A stretch of 64,000 nt of DNA from DAIPKP01 sp964545875 (GTDB lineage Bacteria > Synergistota > Synergistia > Synergistales > Aminiphilaceae). The stretch is from contig CAZJHH010000002.1 of NCBI GenBank assembly GCA_964545875.1, positions 186,001-250,000 on the forward strand, given 5' to 3'. How positions within the stretch are numbered: the first letter of the stretch is position 1; each line of letters starts with the position of its first letter. A program made the translations under genes and the position numbers. The notes under the pieces were generated by a model. The model was not told the origin of the DNA. It ran no database searches and saw only the letters and a program-made list of their open reading frames with translations. Shown in pieces: positions 9,271 to 17,338 of the stretch.

Positions 9271-10008
9271 TTAGACCGAACCCCCATAGTGTATCATACA
9301 CCATAGCCGCTTTTTGGAAAACGTTCGGTATTCTCCGGAACGAAGATTTTCCAAACTGAGCTTTCCAAAAGCAACACGCCTCAGAAGAAGAACTTTATTC
9401 TGGTGGTGCTCTGCCATAAGGCGGATTTCTCTCTTCAAACCTTCCTGAAGCACCAGACGTATCCAGCAATTTTCAGGCTTCTTGGAAAGGATTTCCAGGG
9501 ATAGAGGAATCCGATTTTTTCCCTCTAGAAATACGCCGGCTCTCCAGGATAGAAGATCTTCTTTCCCCAGGGGATATCGCAATAACACCTCATAGGTTTT
9601 TGAAATTCCCTGGCTCGGATGTCCCAAGGAATGGGAAAAATCCCCATCATTGGTGAGAAGCAGAAGGCCCTGGCTGTTTTTGTCGAGACGTCCCACGGGA
9701 AAGGCCCGGGCCTGGGTTCGGAAGAACTCTGGAAGAATCTCGTATATTGTAGCATTATGAGGGTCCGACATGGAACATACGTATCCTTCAGGTTTGTGAA
9801 AAACTGCGTAGAGAGATTCCTGGGGAACCAAGGGGATTCCCTGAAGGCAAATTCTTTCATTCGGAGAAACGAGGGTTCCCGGAAAAAGGACAGTCTTTCC
9901 TTCTACCGAAACAGATCCTTCTTCTATCAGAGCTTCTACGGAACGCCGAGATCCCACCCCACAGGAAGCGAGAAATTTGTTGAGCCGCATTTTCTCCTCG
10001 AATGCCAC
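9271..10008 (-). CDS. rluB: RluB/RsuA-family pseudouridine synthase
   Basis: The protein makes pseudouridine in ribosomal RNA, most likely 23S given its place next to scpB. An N-terminal S4 RNA-binding domain is visible (MRLNKFLASCGVGSRRSVEALI). The catalytic motif is PVGRLDKNSQGLLLLTNDG, with the catalytic aspartate in GRLDK, and the C-terminal motif is GLKREIRLMAEHHQNKV. A GTG start at 10008 is preferred because AGGAGAAC is well spaced before it. RluB and the related RluE and RsuA are hard to separate by eye. Confidence 0.9.
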   Translation of the reverse strand: MAFEEKMRLNKFLASCGVGSRRSVEALIEEGSVSVEGKTVLFPGTLVSPNERICLQGIPLVPQESLYAVFHKPEGYVCSMSDPHNATIYEILPEFFRTQARAFPVGRLDKNSQGLLLLTNDGDFSHSLGHPSQGISKTYEVLLRYPLGKEDLLSWRAGVFLEGKNRIPLSLEILSKKPENCWIRLVLQEGLKREIRLMAEHHQNKVLLLRRVAFGKLSLENLRSGEYRTFSKKRLWCMIHYGGSV

Positions 10009-10017
10009 GATGTTCTC

Positions 10018-10572
10018 CTATTCTTCTTCCTGGAGTTCCTCGAGGGAAGGGAGATCCGTAATCGAGTTTATGCCAAATATTTCAAGAAAAAAGTCCGTAG
10101 TTCTATAGAGAAAAGGGTTTCCCGTCCCCTTCCGCCTTCCTGCGATACGTACCAGGCCAAAGCGCAGAAGAGTATCCATTACCCGATCACAGCGAACGTT
10201 TCGGATTTCCTCAATTTCCCCTCTGGTTACAGGTTGATTGTAAGCAATGACTGCAAGGGTTTCCAAGGCAGCTTTGCTGATCCGAAGCTTTTCTTCCCCC
10301 GCTTGAATCCGGAGTTTTTCCACCATATCGTGATGTTCCGGGGCCGTAACTACCTGCCATCCTCCCCCAAGCCGGACTATGCGGAGGGCGTGTCCCCTTT
10401 GATAATGCTCCTGGAGATCTTTGAGAAGGGCCACGACCCGGCTTCTCTCCTCCTCCATCAGTCCGGCGATTCGTTCTTCCGAAAGGGGTTCCGGAGAGGA
10501 GAAGAGAAGTGCCTCCAAAGCATGTAGGCCTGGATTTGCGAGGCTATGCTGAGGACACATGGATGTTTCCAA
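10018..10572 (-). CDS. scpB: segregation and condensation protein ScpB
   Basis: ScpB forms the condensin complex with Smc and ScpA. The 184 residues show two winged-helix halves: ALEALLFSSPEPLSEERIA at the N-terminus and ALETLAVIAYNQPVTRGEIE with YRTTDFFLEIFGI at the C-terminus, all family hallmarks. The start overlaps the scpA end by 29 nt, so the two genes are likely coupled in translation. A second ATG in frame at 10560 is possible. Confidence 0.95.
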   Translation of the reverse strand: METSMCPQHSLANPGLHALEALLFSSPEPLSEERIAGLMEEERSRVVALLKDLQEHYQRGHALRIVRLGGGWQVVTAPEHHDMVEKLRIQAGEEKLRISKAALETLAVIAYNQPVTRGEIEEIRNVRCDRVMDTLLRFGLVRIAGRRKGTGNPFLYRTTDFFLEIFGINSITDLPSLEELQEEE

Positions 10573-11284
10573 ATACCTCTTCCTGAATGATCACGATTTC
10601 CTCCTTGCGGCACATTTCAAGAAGAGCCAGGAGAGTGAGTACCACAAAACTCCTGGATCGTTCCTTTTCCAGAAGATCCCGAAAAGAGAGGGGGCCATTT
10701 CGATCGAGGAGCCTCCGAAGTTCCTCCATTCGGGATTCCACCTGGCCTTCTTCAGGGATGGCTGCGGGGATCCCCTCCCAGGAATCGTCCATATCCTCCG
10801 AAAAATCCTGGGAGAGATTTTCTACTTTGCTCTGATGCTGTGCCAGAAGATCCCACCATAGCATTCCCAAGAGATAGAGATCTCCTGCGTCGAAAAAAAG
10901 AGCTCCTTCATGAGAGGTGCGGGGAAAGCAGAGCTGTCGCTCCAACAAAAGCTTCTCAAGAACGGATGCGGCTTTTCGATAGGGTTTATAGGCCGCCACG
11001 AGGCTTTCCACGGGGAGGTTTTCCTCTTCATCTTCCCAGCTTTCTTCTACCGTCGTTCTGGAAGGAAGAAGGGACAGAGCTTTCCCGTGAAGCAGCTTGG
11101 AAGCAAGGTAAAGAAAATGGAGTATCTCCCGAAGTTGGAACTCTTCTTTTTGGCGAAGATAGGCGGTGTAAAGAAACACTACCTCCGAAAGACGCACTTT
11201 AGAAAATTCGAGGCTTCCGGATTCCACAAGTTCGCAGAGAAGATCAAGGGGGCCCGAAAATCCGTGGGTTTCGATTTCGAACAT
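10544..11284 (-). CDS. scpA: segregation and condensation protein ScpA
   Basis: ScpA is the kleisin that bridges the Smc heads. The 246-residue protein begins with the family pattern GFSGPLDLLCELVESG and continues with LREILHFLYLASKLLHGKALSLLP. It has a variable acidic middle and a C-terminal winged-helix part (LLEKERSRSFVVLTLLALLEMCR). Its 3' end overlaps scpB. trpS ends 5 nt before its start codon region on the same strand. Confidence 0.94.
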   Translation of the reverse strand: MFEIETHGFSGPLDLLCELVESGSLEFSKVRLSEVVFLYTAYLRQKEEFQLREILHFLYLASKLLHGKALSLLPSRTTVEESWEDEEENLPVESLVAAYKPYRKAASVLEKLLLERQLCFPRTSHEGALFFDAGDLYLLGMLWWDLLAQHQSKVENLSQDFSEDMDDSWEGIPAAIPEEGQVESRMEELRRLLDRNGPLSFRDLLEKERSRSFVVLTLLALLEMCRKEEIVIIQEEVFGNIHVSSA

Positions 11285-11289
11285 GGAAC

Positions 11290-12294
11290 TTACCGGGATT
11301 TCCCCCGAATAAGCCCCATGGAGGAAATAACCTCTTCCATGGTTTGAGAAGCTACCTTGCGGGCTTTGGTAGCTCCTAAAAGGAGAAGATCCTGAAGCTC
11401 TGCGGAGTTTTTGGCAAAATGTGCCCGTCGTTCCTGGATGGGGCCTAAAACCTCAAGTATGTGGGCGTTAAGCTTTTTCTTGCATTCGATGCAACCGATT
11501 CCCGCAGTTCTGCAACCATGATCAAGTTCGGCTTTCTCCGCCTCGTTTTTGTTGAAAACGATATGAATATCCCAGACGGGACATTTGGCAGGATCCCCCG
11601 GGTCCGTCTTGCGCATTCGGGCGGGGTCGGTCTTCATGGTACGCAATTTTTCCCAAAGGATATCAGGCTCATCGGAAATGGTGATACTGTTCCCATAGGA
11701 TTTGCTCATCTTACGGCCATCCGTTCCAGGAACTTTAGGAGTGGGAGTAAGTATCGTTTCAGGTTCCGGGAAGACGGGGCCGTAGAAATTATTAAATCGT
11801 CTGGCGATTTCTCGAGAGAGCTCCAGATGAGCGGATTGATCCTCCCCAACGGGAACCTTTTCTCCCTTGTAAACGAGAATATCTGCGGCCTGGAGAACCG
11901 GATAGCCTAGAAAAGCGTAGTTGTTGAGATCTTTATAGTCGATATTCTGTTTCTGTTCCTTGTATGTGGGATTTCGCTCCAGCCATCCCAAAGGAGTGAT
12001 CATGGAAAAGGCCAGGTGCAGTTCCGCATGTTCCGGTACATGAGACTGGATAAAAATAACGCTTTTTTCAGGATCCATGCCGGCTCCGAGCCAGTCAAGA
12101 AAAACTTCTATGCAGTTTTGCTGCACCATGCGGGGATCCGCATAATCCGTCATGAGGGCATGCCAATCTACAATGGAGTAGAAGCATTCGTTTTCTTCCT
12201 GCTCCTGCAAAGCTCTCCAATTATAAAGAGCTCCTGCAAGATGCCCCAAGTGAAGCTTTCCTGTCGGCCGCATTCCGCTGAAAACACGTGGCAT
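11290..12294 (-). CDS. trpS: tryptophanyl-tRNA synthetase
   Basis: This class I synthetase charges tRNA-Trp. The HIGH-type motif reads GKLHLGHLAGAL near the N-terminus and the KMSKS motif reads KMSKSYGNSI near residue 195. The length is 334 residues from the ATG at 12294, which has GGGGAG upstream. A GTG at 12306 is in frame but falls on that ribosome binding site, so I rejected it. A CX2C-like pair (CRTAGIGCIECK) sits in the C-terminal half, as in several bacterial TrpRS. Confidence 0.96.
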   Translation of the reverse strand: MPRVFSGMRPTGKLHLGHLAGALYNWRALQEQEENECFYSIVDWHALMTDYADPRMVQQNCIEVFLDWLGAGMDPEKSVIFIQSHVPEHAELHLAFSMITPLGWLERNPTYKEQKQNIDYKDLNNYAFLGYPVLQAADILVYKGEKVPVGEDQSAHLELSREIARRFNNFYGPVFPEPETILTPTPKVPGTDGRKMSKSYGNSITISDEPDILWEKLRTMKTDPARMRKTDPGDPAKCPVWDIHIVFNKNEAEKAELDHGCRTAGIGCIECKKKLNAHILEVLGPIQERRAHFAKNSAELQDLLLLGATKARKVASQTMEEVISSMGLIRGKSR

Positions 12295-12380
12295 AACGAA
12301 AGACACTCCCCTTCTGTTCTTCAGAAAACATTTCTATCGAATTTTTCTTTCTCTGCATTTTAATGCAGGTTTGCGCTTCT

Positions 12381-13205
12381 TCAGCATGACTCCCAAAGGA
12401 GCATAGCAGGTTTTTCCCAGGATTGGAACGGAATATACGAAAAAGAAAGCCCCCGTCCCCAGGAAGTTTCCCATGTTTGAGCTATAGCGAAGAGAGCCGC
12501 TTCTTCCATTTCGCCATGATCCACCTGAAGAAGTGACAGACCCTCCTGAAGAGCTTCAAGTCTGTGATGGTATTTTACATCACCGGTGATAAAAAGATCC
12601 GCTTTTTTCTGCAAGGCTTCCTTCCAGAAAGAGCTCCCTGAACCGCCCAGAAGAGCCACCCGGGCAAACTTGTAATCCTGATTTTTATGTGGTGAAAGGT
12701 AGCCCTTTACCCAGGAAAGGTTCCAGCATTTTTGAATTTTTTCTCCCAGAAGCGGCATGGAAAGAGGTTCTTCGAGGATTCCCGTGAGGCCGTCTCCTTC
12801 GAGAGGAGAAGATCCCTGAGAAACGAGAGGAGCACTTTCTTTCAGAGAGAGCAACTTTCCCAAGGCTCCATTGATGCCTCCAAAAGCTCGATCAAGGTTT
12901 GTATGCAAAGAAAGAATGGCAAGATCGTTATTGAGTGCGATTTTAAGAGCCTTTCCTTCGGGGGTTTCCGTACAAATACGTTCCAAGGAAAAGAACGGAG
13001 GATGATGGGTTATGAGGAGGGAGCATCCATCCGCTGCAGCGGCAGCCACGGTAGACGGAAGAACATTCAGAGCAACGCCGATCCTGGATATTTTCTGCCG
13101 GGAATCTCCCACGATAAGCCCCACATTATCCCAGTTTTCCTTGAGAGAAAAGGGAGCTTCTTCGTTGATGCGCTCCAGAATTTCCTTTATGGCTATACCG
13201 TACAT
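12381..13205 (-). CDS. Nif3-like dinuclear metal centre protein (YqfO/YbgI family)
   Basis: The 274-residue protein carries the family features: WDNVGLIVGD near residue 25, the metal-binding ITHHPPFF near 66, LHTNLDRAFGGIN near 100, and the C-terminal ITGDVKYHHRLEALQEGLSLLQVDHGEME with the last metal ligands. Members form toroidal hexamers with two metal ions per subunit; some have been called GTP cyclohydrolase type 1-like, and the physiological role is unsettled. In many Gram-positive relatives the gene lies near rpoD and trmK; here it follows a tRNA gene. Confidence 0.9.
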   Translation of the reverse strand: MYGIAIKEILERINEEAPFSLKENWDNVGLIVGDSRQKISRIGVALNVLPSTVAAAAADGCSLLITHHPPFFSLERICTETPEGKALKIALNNDLAILSLHTNLDRAFGGINGALGKLLSLKESAPLVSQGSSPLEGDGLTGILEEPLSMPLLGEKIQKCWNLSWVKGYLSPHKNQDYKFARVALLGGSGSSFWKEALQKKADLFITGDVKYHHRLEALQEGLSLLQVDHGEMEEAALFAIAQTWETSWGRGLSFSYIPFQSWEKPAMLLWESC

Positions 13206-13238
13206 GGCGGCTCCTTTCCGGGGTAATCAAAAACAAAA

Positions 13239-13264
13239 AGCCACCGTGGAAGGTGGCTGTTTTT
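13239..13264 (-). terminator. intrinsic terminator of the CAT-anticodon tRNA
   Basis: On the minus strand the sequence AGCCACC-TTCC-ACGGTGGCT forms a hairpin and is followed by a T-rich run (TTTTGTTTTT). It lies between the tRNA 3' end and the Nif3 gene. The other strand also ends in a T-run, so it could work in both directions. Confidence 0.75.
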
Positions 13265-13269
13265 TCGGA

Positions 13270-13346
13270 TGGTGGGCCCACCTGGACTCGAACCAGGAAC
13301 CTTCCGGTTATGAGCCGGTGGCTCTGACCAATTGAGCTATGGGCCC
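13270..13346 (-). tRNA. tRNA with CAT anticodon (tRNA-Ile2 or elongator tRNA-Met)
   Basis: The 77-nt gene on the minus strand has a 7-bp acceptor stem (GGGCCCA with TGGGCCC), D-loop AGCTCAATTGGTCAGAGC, anticodon stem-loop CCGGCTCATAACCGG, T-loop GGTTCGAGTCC and an encoded CCA. The anticodon is CAT. The CGGCTCATAACCG stem resembles bacterial tRNA-Ile2, whose C34 is changed to lysidine, more than elongator Met, but I cannot settle this by eye. It is not an initiator, because the acceptor stem starts with a paired base. Confidence 0.93.
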
Positions 13347-13351
13347 TTTCA

Positions 13352-13380
13352 TGCATAGAGAGAAACTTTTAAACAAGCAA
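13352..13380 (-). promoter_or_regulatory. candidate promoter of the CAT tRNA
   Basis: On the minus strand TTGCTT (13380-13375) and TATGCA (13357-13352) are separated by 17 bp and end 5 nt before the tRNA. Both boxes are moderate matches. The tRNA may also be transcribed from the ferredoxin gene upstream. Confidence 0.4.
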
Positions 13381-13387
13381 CAGTGCT

Positions 13388-13567
13388 CTATTTTATACTA
13401 ATACACCCCACAGGGCAACTTTCAGCTGCTTCTTTGACGCACTCTTCCGAAGCGTCACCGACTACCTTCGCTTTGCCCGCAGATTCGTCAAGTTCGAACA
13501 CCGAGGGACATATCTGGACACATACACCACATCCGATACATTCTTCCTGGTCAATGCTTACAGTCAT
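13388..13567 (-). CDS. single [4Fe-4S] cluster ferredoxin
   Basis: This 59-residue protein starts MTVSIDQEECIGCGVC. Cysteines at 10, 13 and 16 with Cys51 (in SCPVGC) can hold one [4Fe-4S] cluster, and Cys20 and Cys43 could form a disulfide. That layout, with VFELDE and GKAKVV in the middle, is the short ferredoxin of anaerobes such as Thermotoga. It carries electrons for anaerobic metabolism; its partners cannot be told. A strong ribosome binding site (GGGAGGAGG) precedes the ATG. It stands alone between purR and the tRNA. Confidence 0.93.
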   Translation of the reverse strand: MTVSIDQEECIGCGVCVQICPSVFELDESAGKAKVVGDASEECVKEAAESCPVGCISIK

Positions 13568-13619
13568 AAAGCAGCCACCTCCTCCCGTTGGCAGATTTTA
13601 GTCTAGAAATCCAAAAGCG

Positions 13620-14471
13620 TCAAATATTTCCTTTCGTTTGTCTCCTTGAGGAAGTGTTGTCGGATTGATCCGTTTCCAGGGAAACCCTTGCCCGATCATC
13701 TTTTTGAACATCCACCTCGAGAAGAGCGTAAAACGATGGCAGGGGCATGCGTTTTGTCCCCGGGGCGGCCGAGGCGAGAAAAACACCTACTCCCGCCACT
13801 TCAAGATCCGATTCTCGAGCGACCTGAAGCATTCCCGCCACGGTGCTTCCTCCGCGCATGAAATCGTCAACGATGAGCACCTTTTTCTTTTCCTTGAGTT
13901 GCCGTACTCCCATGTACATGGTTCGCACATCTCCTCCCATGGCGGGATAATGCACGGCTATGGCAGAACCGTCGCTCGGGCGATTGCGGAAGCGGCAAAG
14001 TACCAAAGGAACGCCCAAGGCATGAGCAGTGAACATGCCCAAGGGAATTCCCTTTACCTCGCTTGTCATCACCGCATCCACTTTATGAGATGCGAAGTGT
14101 GTGGCGAGGATATACCCGAGACGGAAACAGTAAAGGGGATTGAAAATGATGTCGCTGTAGTAAAGAATGCCTCCGGGAAGAACCCTTTCGGGGTCTTCGA
14201 GGAGAGTGATGATTTCCCGAAGCCACTCTTCTCTTTTTGCATTCCCGAGAGAGGGTCGGAAAAAGGCCCCCCCGTTTCGTCCGCGGCCTACCTCGACCAA
14301 ACCGTACCCGTCTTCCTCCACTGCCTGAGCTAGAAGAGAAATATCTTCACTGATAACGGTTTTGGAAACTCCGAAAAAATCGGCTATTTTCGTAATGGAA
14401 AACTGTCTCGAAGGGTGCAGGAAAAGTTTTGATGCAATCCGAAGCATTCGTTCCATTCTTTTGGCTTTCAT
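13620..14471 (-). CDS. purR: PurR-type purine operon repressor
   Basis: The 283-residue protein has the two-part layout of the Bacillus-type PurR family: an N-terminal winged helix (SITKIADFFGVSKTVISEDISLL) and a C-terminal phosphoribosyltransferase-like domain with the PRPP-binding motif VLIVDDFMRGGSTVAGM near residue 200. In the known family, PRPP relieves binding to operators before purine genes. It is 3 nt downstream of ispE, in the selA-selB-ispE-purR run. In many Firmicutes purR also follows ispE, which supports the call. Confidence 0.93.
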   Translation of the reverse strand: MKAKRMERMLRIASKLFLHPSRQFSITKIADFFGVSKTVISEDISLLAQAVEEDGYGLVEVGRGRNGGAFFRPSLGNAKREEWLREIITLLEDPERVLPGGILYYSDIIFNPLYCFRLGYILATHFASHKVDAVMTSEVKGIPLGMFTAHALGVPLVLCRFRNRPSDGSAIAVHYPAMGGDVRTMYMGVRQLKEKKKVLIVDDFMRGGSTVAGMLQVARESDLEVAGVGVFLASAAPGTKRMPLPSFYALLEVDVQKDDRARVSLETDQSDNTSSRRQTKGNI

Positions 14472-14474
14472 TGG

Positions 14475-15368
14475 TTACCACGACTCCAGATAAAGGGTTT
14501 TTTGAATCCAGGAAAAGGTTGTCATCCCCTGGAAAAAGGCTTTGATTTTCTCCGGTTCTCCTATCTTTGTCCTGGGATAAATGGCGAACATGGAACTCCC
14601 GCTTCCGGATACCCCCCAACCGAGAGCTCCTTGGGATGAGGCGAGAGAGAAAAAGGATGCATAAGCATCCCGGAAAGGAAGCACCTCAAGAAAATCGTTC
14701 GGAAAAAGCCCGCAAATTTCGCCCCGCCGAAGTTTTCTGAGAAGGGAGAACATTTCTTCCCTGGCCGAGGCTTCGGAACTCCAGGAAAAAGTCCCCTCGG
14801 CCTCCCTTTGATCCAGATCTCCATAGGCCTGGTGGGTGTTCGAGGACCAGGAGGGGAAAGAGAGCACCACCGCATAATCCATATCCATATGCAAGGGCTC
14901 GATTTTTTCACCTATTCCGGTGAGGAAGGCCCAGCGATGAGGAGAATGGAGAAAGGGAACATCTGCTCCCAGAGCGGCGATTTCCGAATCCTCTAGAAAT
15001 ATGCCGTATCGCCTTCGAATCCAGTTTAAAAAGCTTGCAAGATTGCCGCTTCCTCCTCCTACCCCGGTCCCGGGGGGAATGACTTTCTCCAAGATTATCT
15101 GTTGAAAAGGAAGGGACACATCCTTTTTACGCAGAACCTCAAGAGCCCGGATAAGAATATTGGTTCCCTCGATGGGATGGTTTCGGGTGTAGGTCAAATC
15201 TTCACTGAAAGGCTCTTCTCCGGAGGAAGGTTCGAGAAAGCGCATCATTTCGCCGCAGCGTATCTTGAGAACTCCCGAGGCGAGGGAGTGATATCCGTCA
15301 GCTTTTTTCCCTGTAATACGCAGGGTAAAATTTATTTTTACCGGAGAGTGTACGAGAAATTCGTTCAT
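14475..15368 (-). CDS. ispE: 4-diphosphocytidyl-2-C-methyl-D-erythritol kinase
   Basis: IspE is the GHMP-family kinase of the non-mevalonate isoprenoid pathway. The 297-residue protein starts with the family element VHSPVKINFTLRITGKKADG and has the glycine-rich ATP-binding motif IPPGTGVGGGSGNLASFL near residue 92 and the C-terminal GWGVSGSGSSMFAIYP. Its ATG overlaps the selB stop by 4 nt. Confidence 0.94.
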   Translation of the reverse strand: MNEFLVHSPVKINFTLRITGKKADGYHSLASGVLKIRCGEMMRFLEPSSGEEPFSEDLTYTRNHPIEGTNILIRALEVLRKKDVSLPFQQIILEKVIPPGTGVGGGSGNLASFLNWIRRRYGIFLEDSEIAALGADVPFLHSPHRWAFLTGIGEKIEPLHMDMDYAVVLSFPSWSSNTHQAYGDLDQREAEGTFSWSSEASAREEMFSLLRKLRRGEICGLFPNDFLEVLPFRDAYASFFSLASSQGALGWGVSGSGSSMFAIYPRTKIGEPEKIKAFFQGMTTFSWIQKTLYLESW

Positions 15369-17338
15369 GAAAGACCTCCCGGGGATTCTTCTCGTCTTTT
15401 GCGGAGAATTCTCTTATCTCCCACCCTTCTCGTATACCCTCGGCTATCCAGGTACTCCAGAAGAGGGAGTACATATTTTCGGGAACTTTGAAGCGCATCC
15501 CGCACTGCAGAAAGAGTTATTTCTCCTGCAAATCCTTCGAGAATGGCAAGAACCCGTTCTTCCTGAAATTTGGCAAGAATCATGTTATCTCCGATAAGAG
15601 CGACCTCTTTGGCTGATTTTGCCTCTCCAAGAAGGCTCTCCAGGGATGCGTCGGAAAGGCCCAAAGCATCCCGGACTTCCTCCACCAAGGGAAATTGCAT
15701 GTCCTGGCATCGGCAGAAGTCCAGAAGGAGTGGAAGTTTTTCTTCATAAAGGGCTTCGATATCCAAGGTAAAATCCTTATGACGAAAAAGGTCTTCCTGA
15801 AGGAGAAGTTTTTCGCTTTGCTGTACGATCTCCTCTGCCACAAGTCGAAGAATCCGAGGTTCCTTGAAAGGAAAATGTGAGGAAAGAAGTTTGTCGAGGG
15901 AAACGCCCCGGAGTTTCTTTTCTCGGGAAAGTTTCTGGGAAAGCTCGTTTTCCATTTCCTTTGCCGCTTTTTTCAGGCACTCCCTTCCGATTATCAGGGG
16001 ATTTTTTTCTCCAAAGACATAAAGAATGTTTGCTTTACGAAGATCTTCCAGAAGTTTTTCAAAATCTTTCCGGGGAATCTGAAGGGCCGAAAGAAGAGAT
16101 TTTTCTTCGAGATAGCCCGTTTCCTGAAGAAAACGCAAGAGATATTCCTTAGGGAGTTTCATCTTTCGGGAAAGCTCTTCCGTGAAAATCCCCTGTTTTT
16201 GCCGATCCTTGCTCCCTTGAGCCTTTTTTCCGTAAGGAAGAATTACCTCTCCCCCCGCTATGGTCCGAACAGGGCTGTAGCTTCGCAGAATGAAACGCTG
16301 TCCTCGCAACATGGCCTGAGGTGCTTCCAGAACGAGTTGAGCCGCCAGAAGCTCACCCGGAGCGGCTTCTTTGCGATCGAAAAAAACCACTCTCCCCAGG
16401 GTTTCGGAAGTTCCCATATGTACATGTACCCGCTGCCAGTGTTCCATTCCATCTCCCGGAGCAGAAAGCACCCGAAGCATCACGTTGCAGCATAGAGAGG
16501 GAACCAGTATATCCGGAGGAACGAGCACATCGCCTCGTTCCAGCACATCCCCCTTGGCTCCGGAGAGATTGATGGCGATGCGCTGCCCTCCCACGGCCCG
16601 GGGAACTTCTTGATTATGTACCTGAAGCCCTCGGACACGTAAAGAATATCCCTTGGGCACCACCTGGAGCTCGTCTCCCGTATACACGGAACCTCCCCAG
16701 GCCGTACCGGTTACCACGGTGCCAAAGCCCTGTTTAGGAAAGACCCGGTCTATGGGATAGAAGAAAATGCTTTGGAGGGAACGAGAAGGAGCCTGGTGTA
16801 CCATGCTTGTAAGTTCCCGAAGGAGTTCTGGAATGCCCTCCCCCGTATGAGAAGAAAGAGGAACCAGAGGAGCTTTTTCCAGAAAGGTTCCCTCCACGGC
16901 ATGGCGCACATCCTCTACCGCCAACTCAAGAATTTCTTCGTCCACGAGATCTTTTTTCGTAAGAGCTATAACTCCGTGAGAAATCCCGAGAAGAGTCAGA
17001 ATATCCAAATGCTCTCTGGTCTGAGGCATAACTCCCTCATCTGCGGCCACCACGAAAAGAACCCCCTGGATTCCTGCGGCTCCTGCCACCATCTGACGTA
17101 TAAAGCGCTCATGCCCAGGCACATCCACCACACTGATCACAGTTCCATCGGGCATGGATAGAGGAGCGAAGCCGAGTTCAATGGTGATACCCCGCTTCTT
17201 TTCTTCTTTCAGACGGTCACAGTCATACCCCGTCAGCGCTTTTACCAGAGTAGTTTTTCCATGATCAATATGCCCTGCGGTACCCAGAACAAAGGGATAT
17301 TCTTCAGAGAAGGAGTTATTTTCCGCATTGCTGTTCAT
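15365..17338 (-). CDS. selB: selenocysteine-specific elongation factor SelB
   Basis: SelB brings Sec-tRNA to UGA codons marked by a SECIS hairpin. The protein (657 residues) has an EF-Tu-like GTPase domain with GTAGHIDHGKTTLVKALTG, RGITIELGFA, DVPGHERFI and TKKD. Beta-barrel domains follow, then a long C-terminal part from about residue 375 with the pattern of SelB winged-helix repeats, ending ALQSSRKYVLPLLEYLD. Its ATG overlaps the selA stop (ATGA) and its stop overlaps the ispE start. It shows that the organism makes selenoproteins. Confidence 0.96.
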   Translation of the reverse strand: MNSNAENNSFSEEYPFVLGTAGHIDHGKTTLVKALTGYDCDRLKEEKKRGITIELGFAPLSMPDGTVISVVDVPGHERFIRQMVAGAAGIQGVLFVVAADEGVMPQTREHLDILTLLGISHGVIALTKKDLVDEEILELAVEDVRHAVEGTFLEKAPLVPLSSHTGEGIPELLRELTSMVHQAPSRSLQSIFFYPIDRVFPKQGFGTVVTGTAWGGSVYTGDELQVVPKGYSLRVRGLQVHNQEVPRAVGGQRIAINLSGAKGDVLERGDVLVPPDILVPSLCCNVMLRVLSAPGDGMEHWQRVHVHMGTSETLGRVVFFDRKEAAPGELLAAQLVLEAPQAMLRGQRFILRSYSPVRTIAGGEVILPYGKKAQGSKDRQKQGIFTEELSRKMKLPKEYLLRFLQETGYLEEKSLLSALQIPRKDFEKLLEDLRKANILYVFGEKNPLIIGRECLKKAAKEMENELSQKLSREKKLRGVSLDKLLSSHFPFKEPRILRLVAEEIVQQSEKLLLQEDLFRHKDFTLDIEALYEEKLPLLLDFCRCQDMQFPLVEEVRDALGLSDASLESLLGEAKSAKEVALIGDNMILAKFQEERVLAILEGFAGEITLSAVRDALQSSRKYVLPLLEYLDSRGYTRRVGDKRILRKRREESPGGLS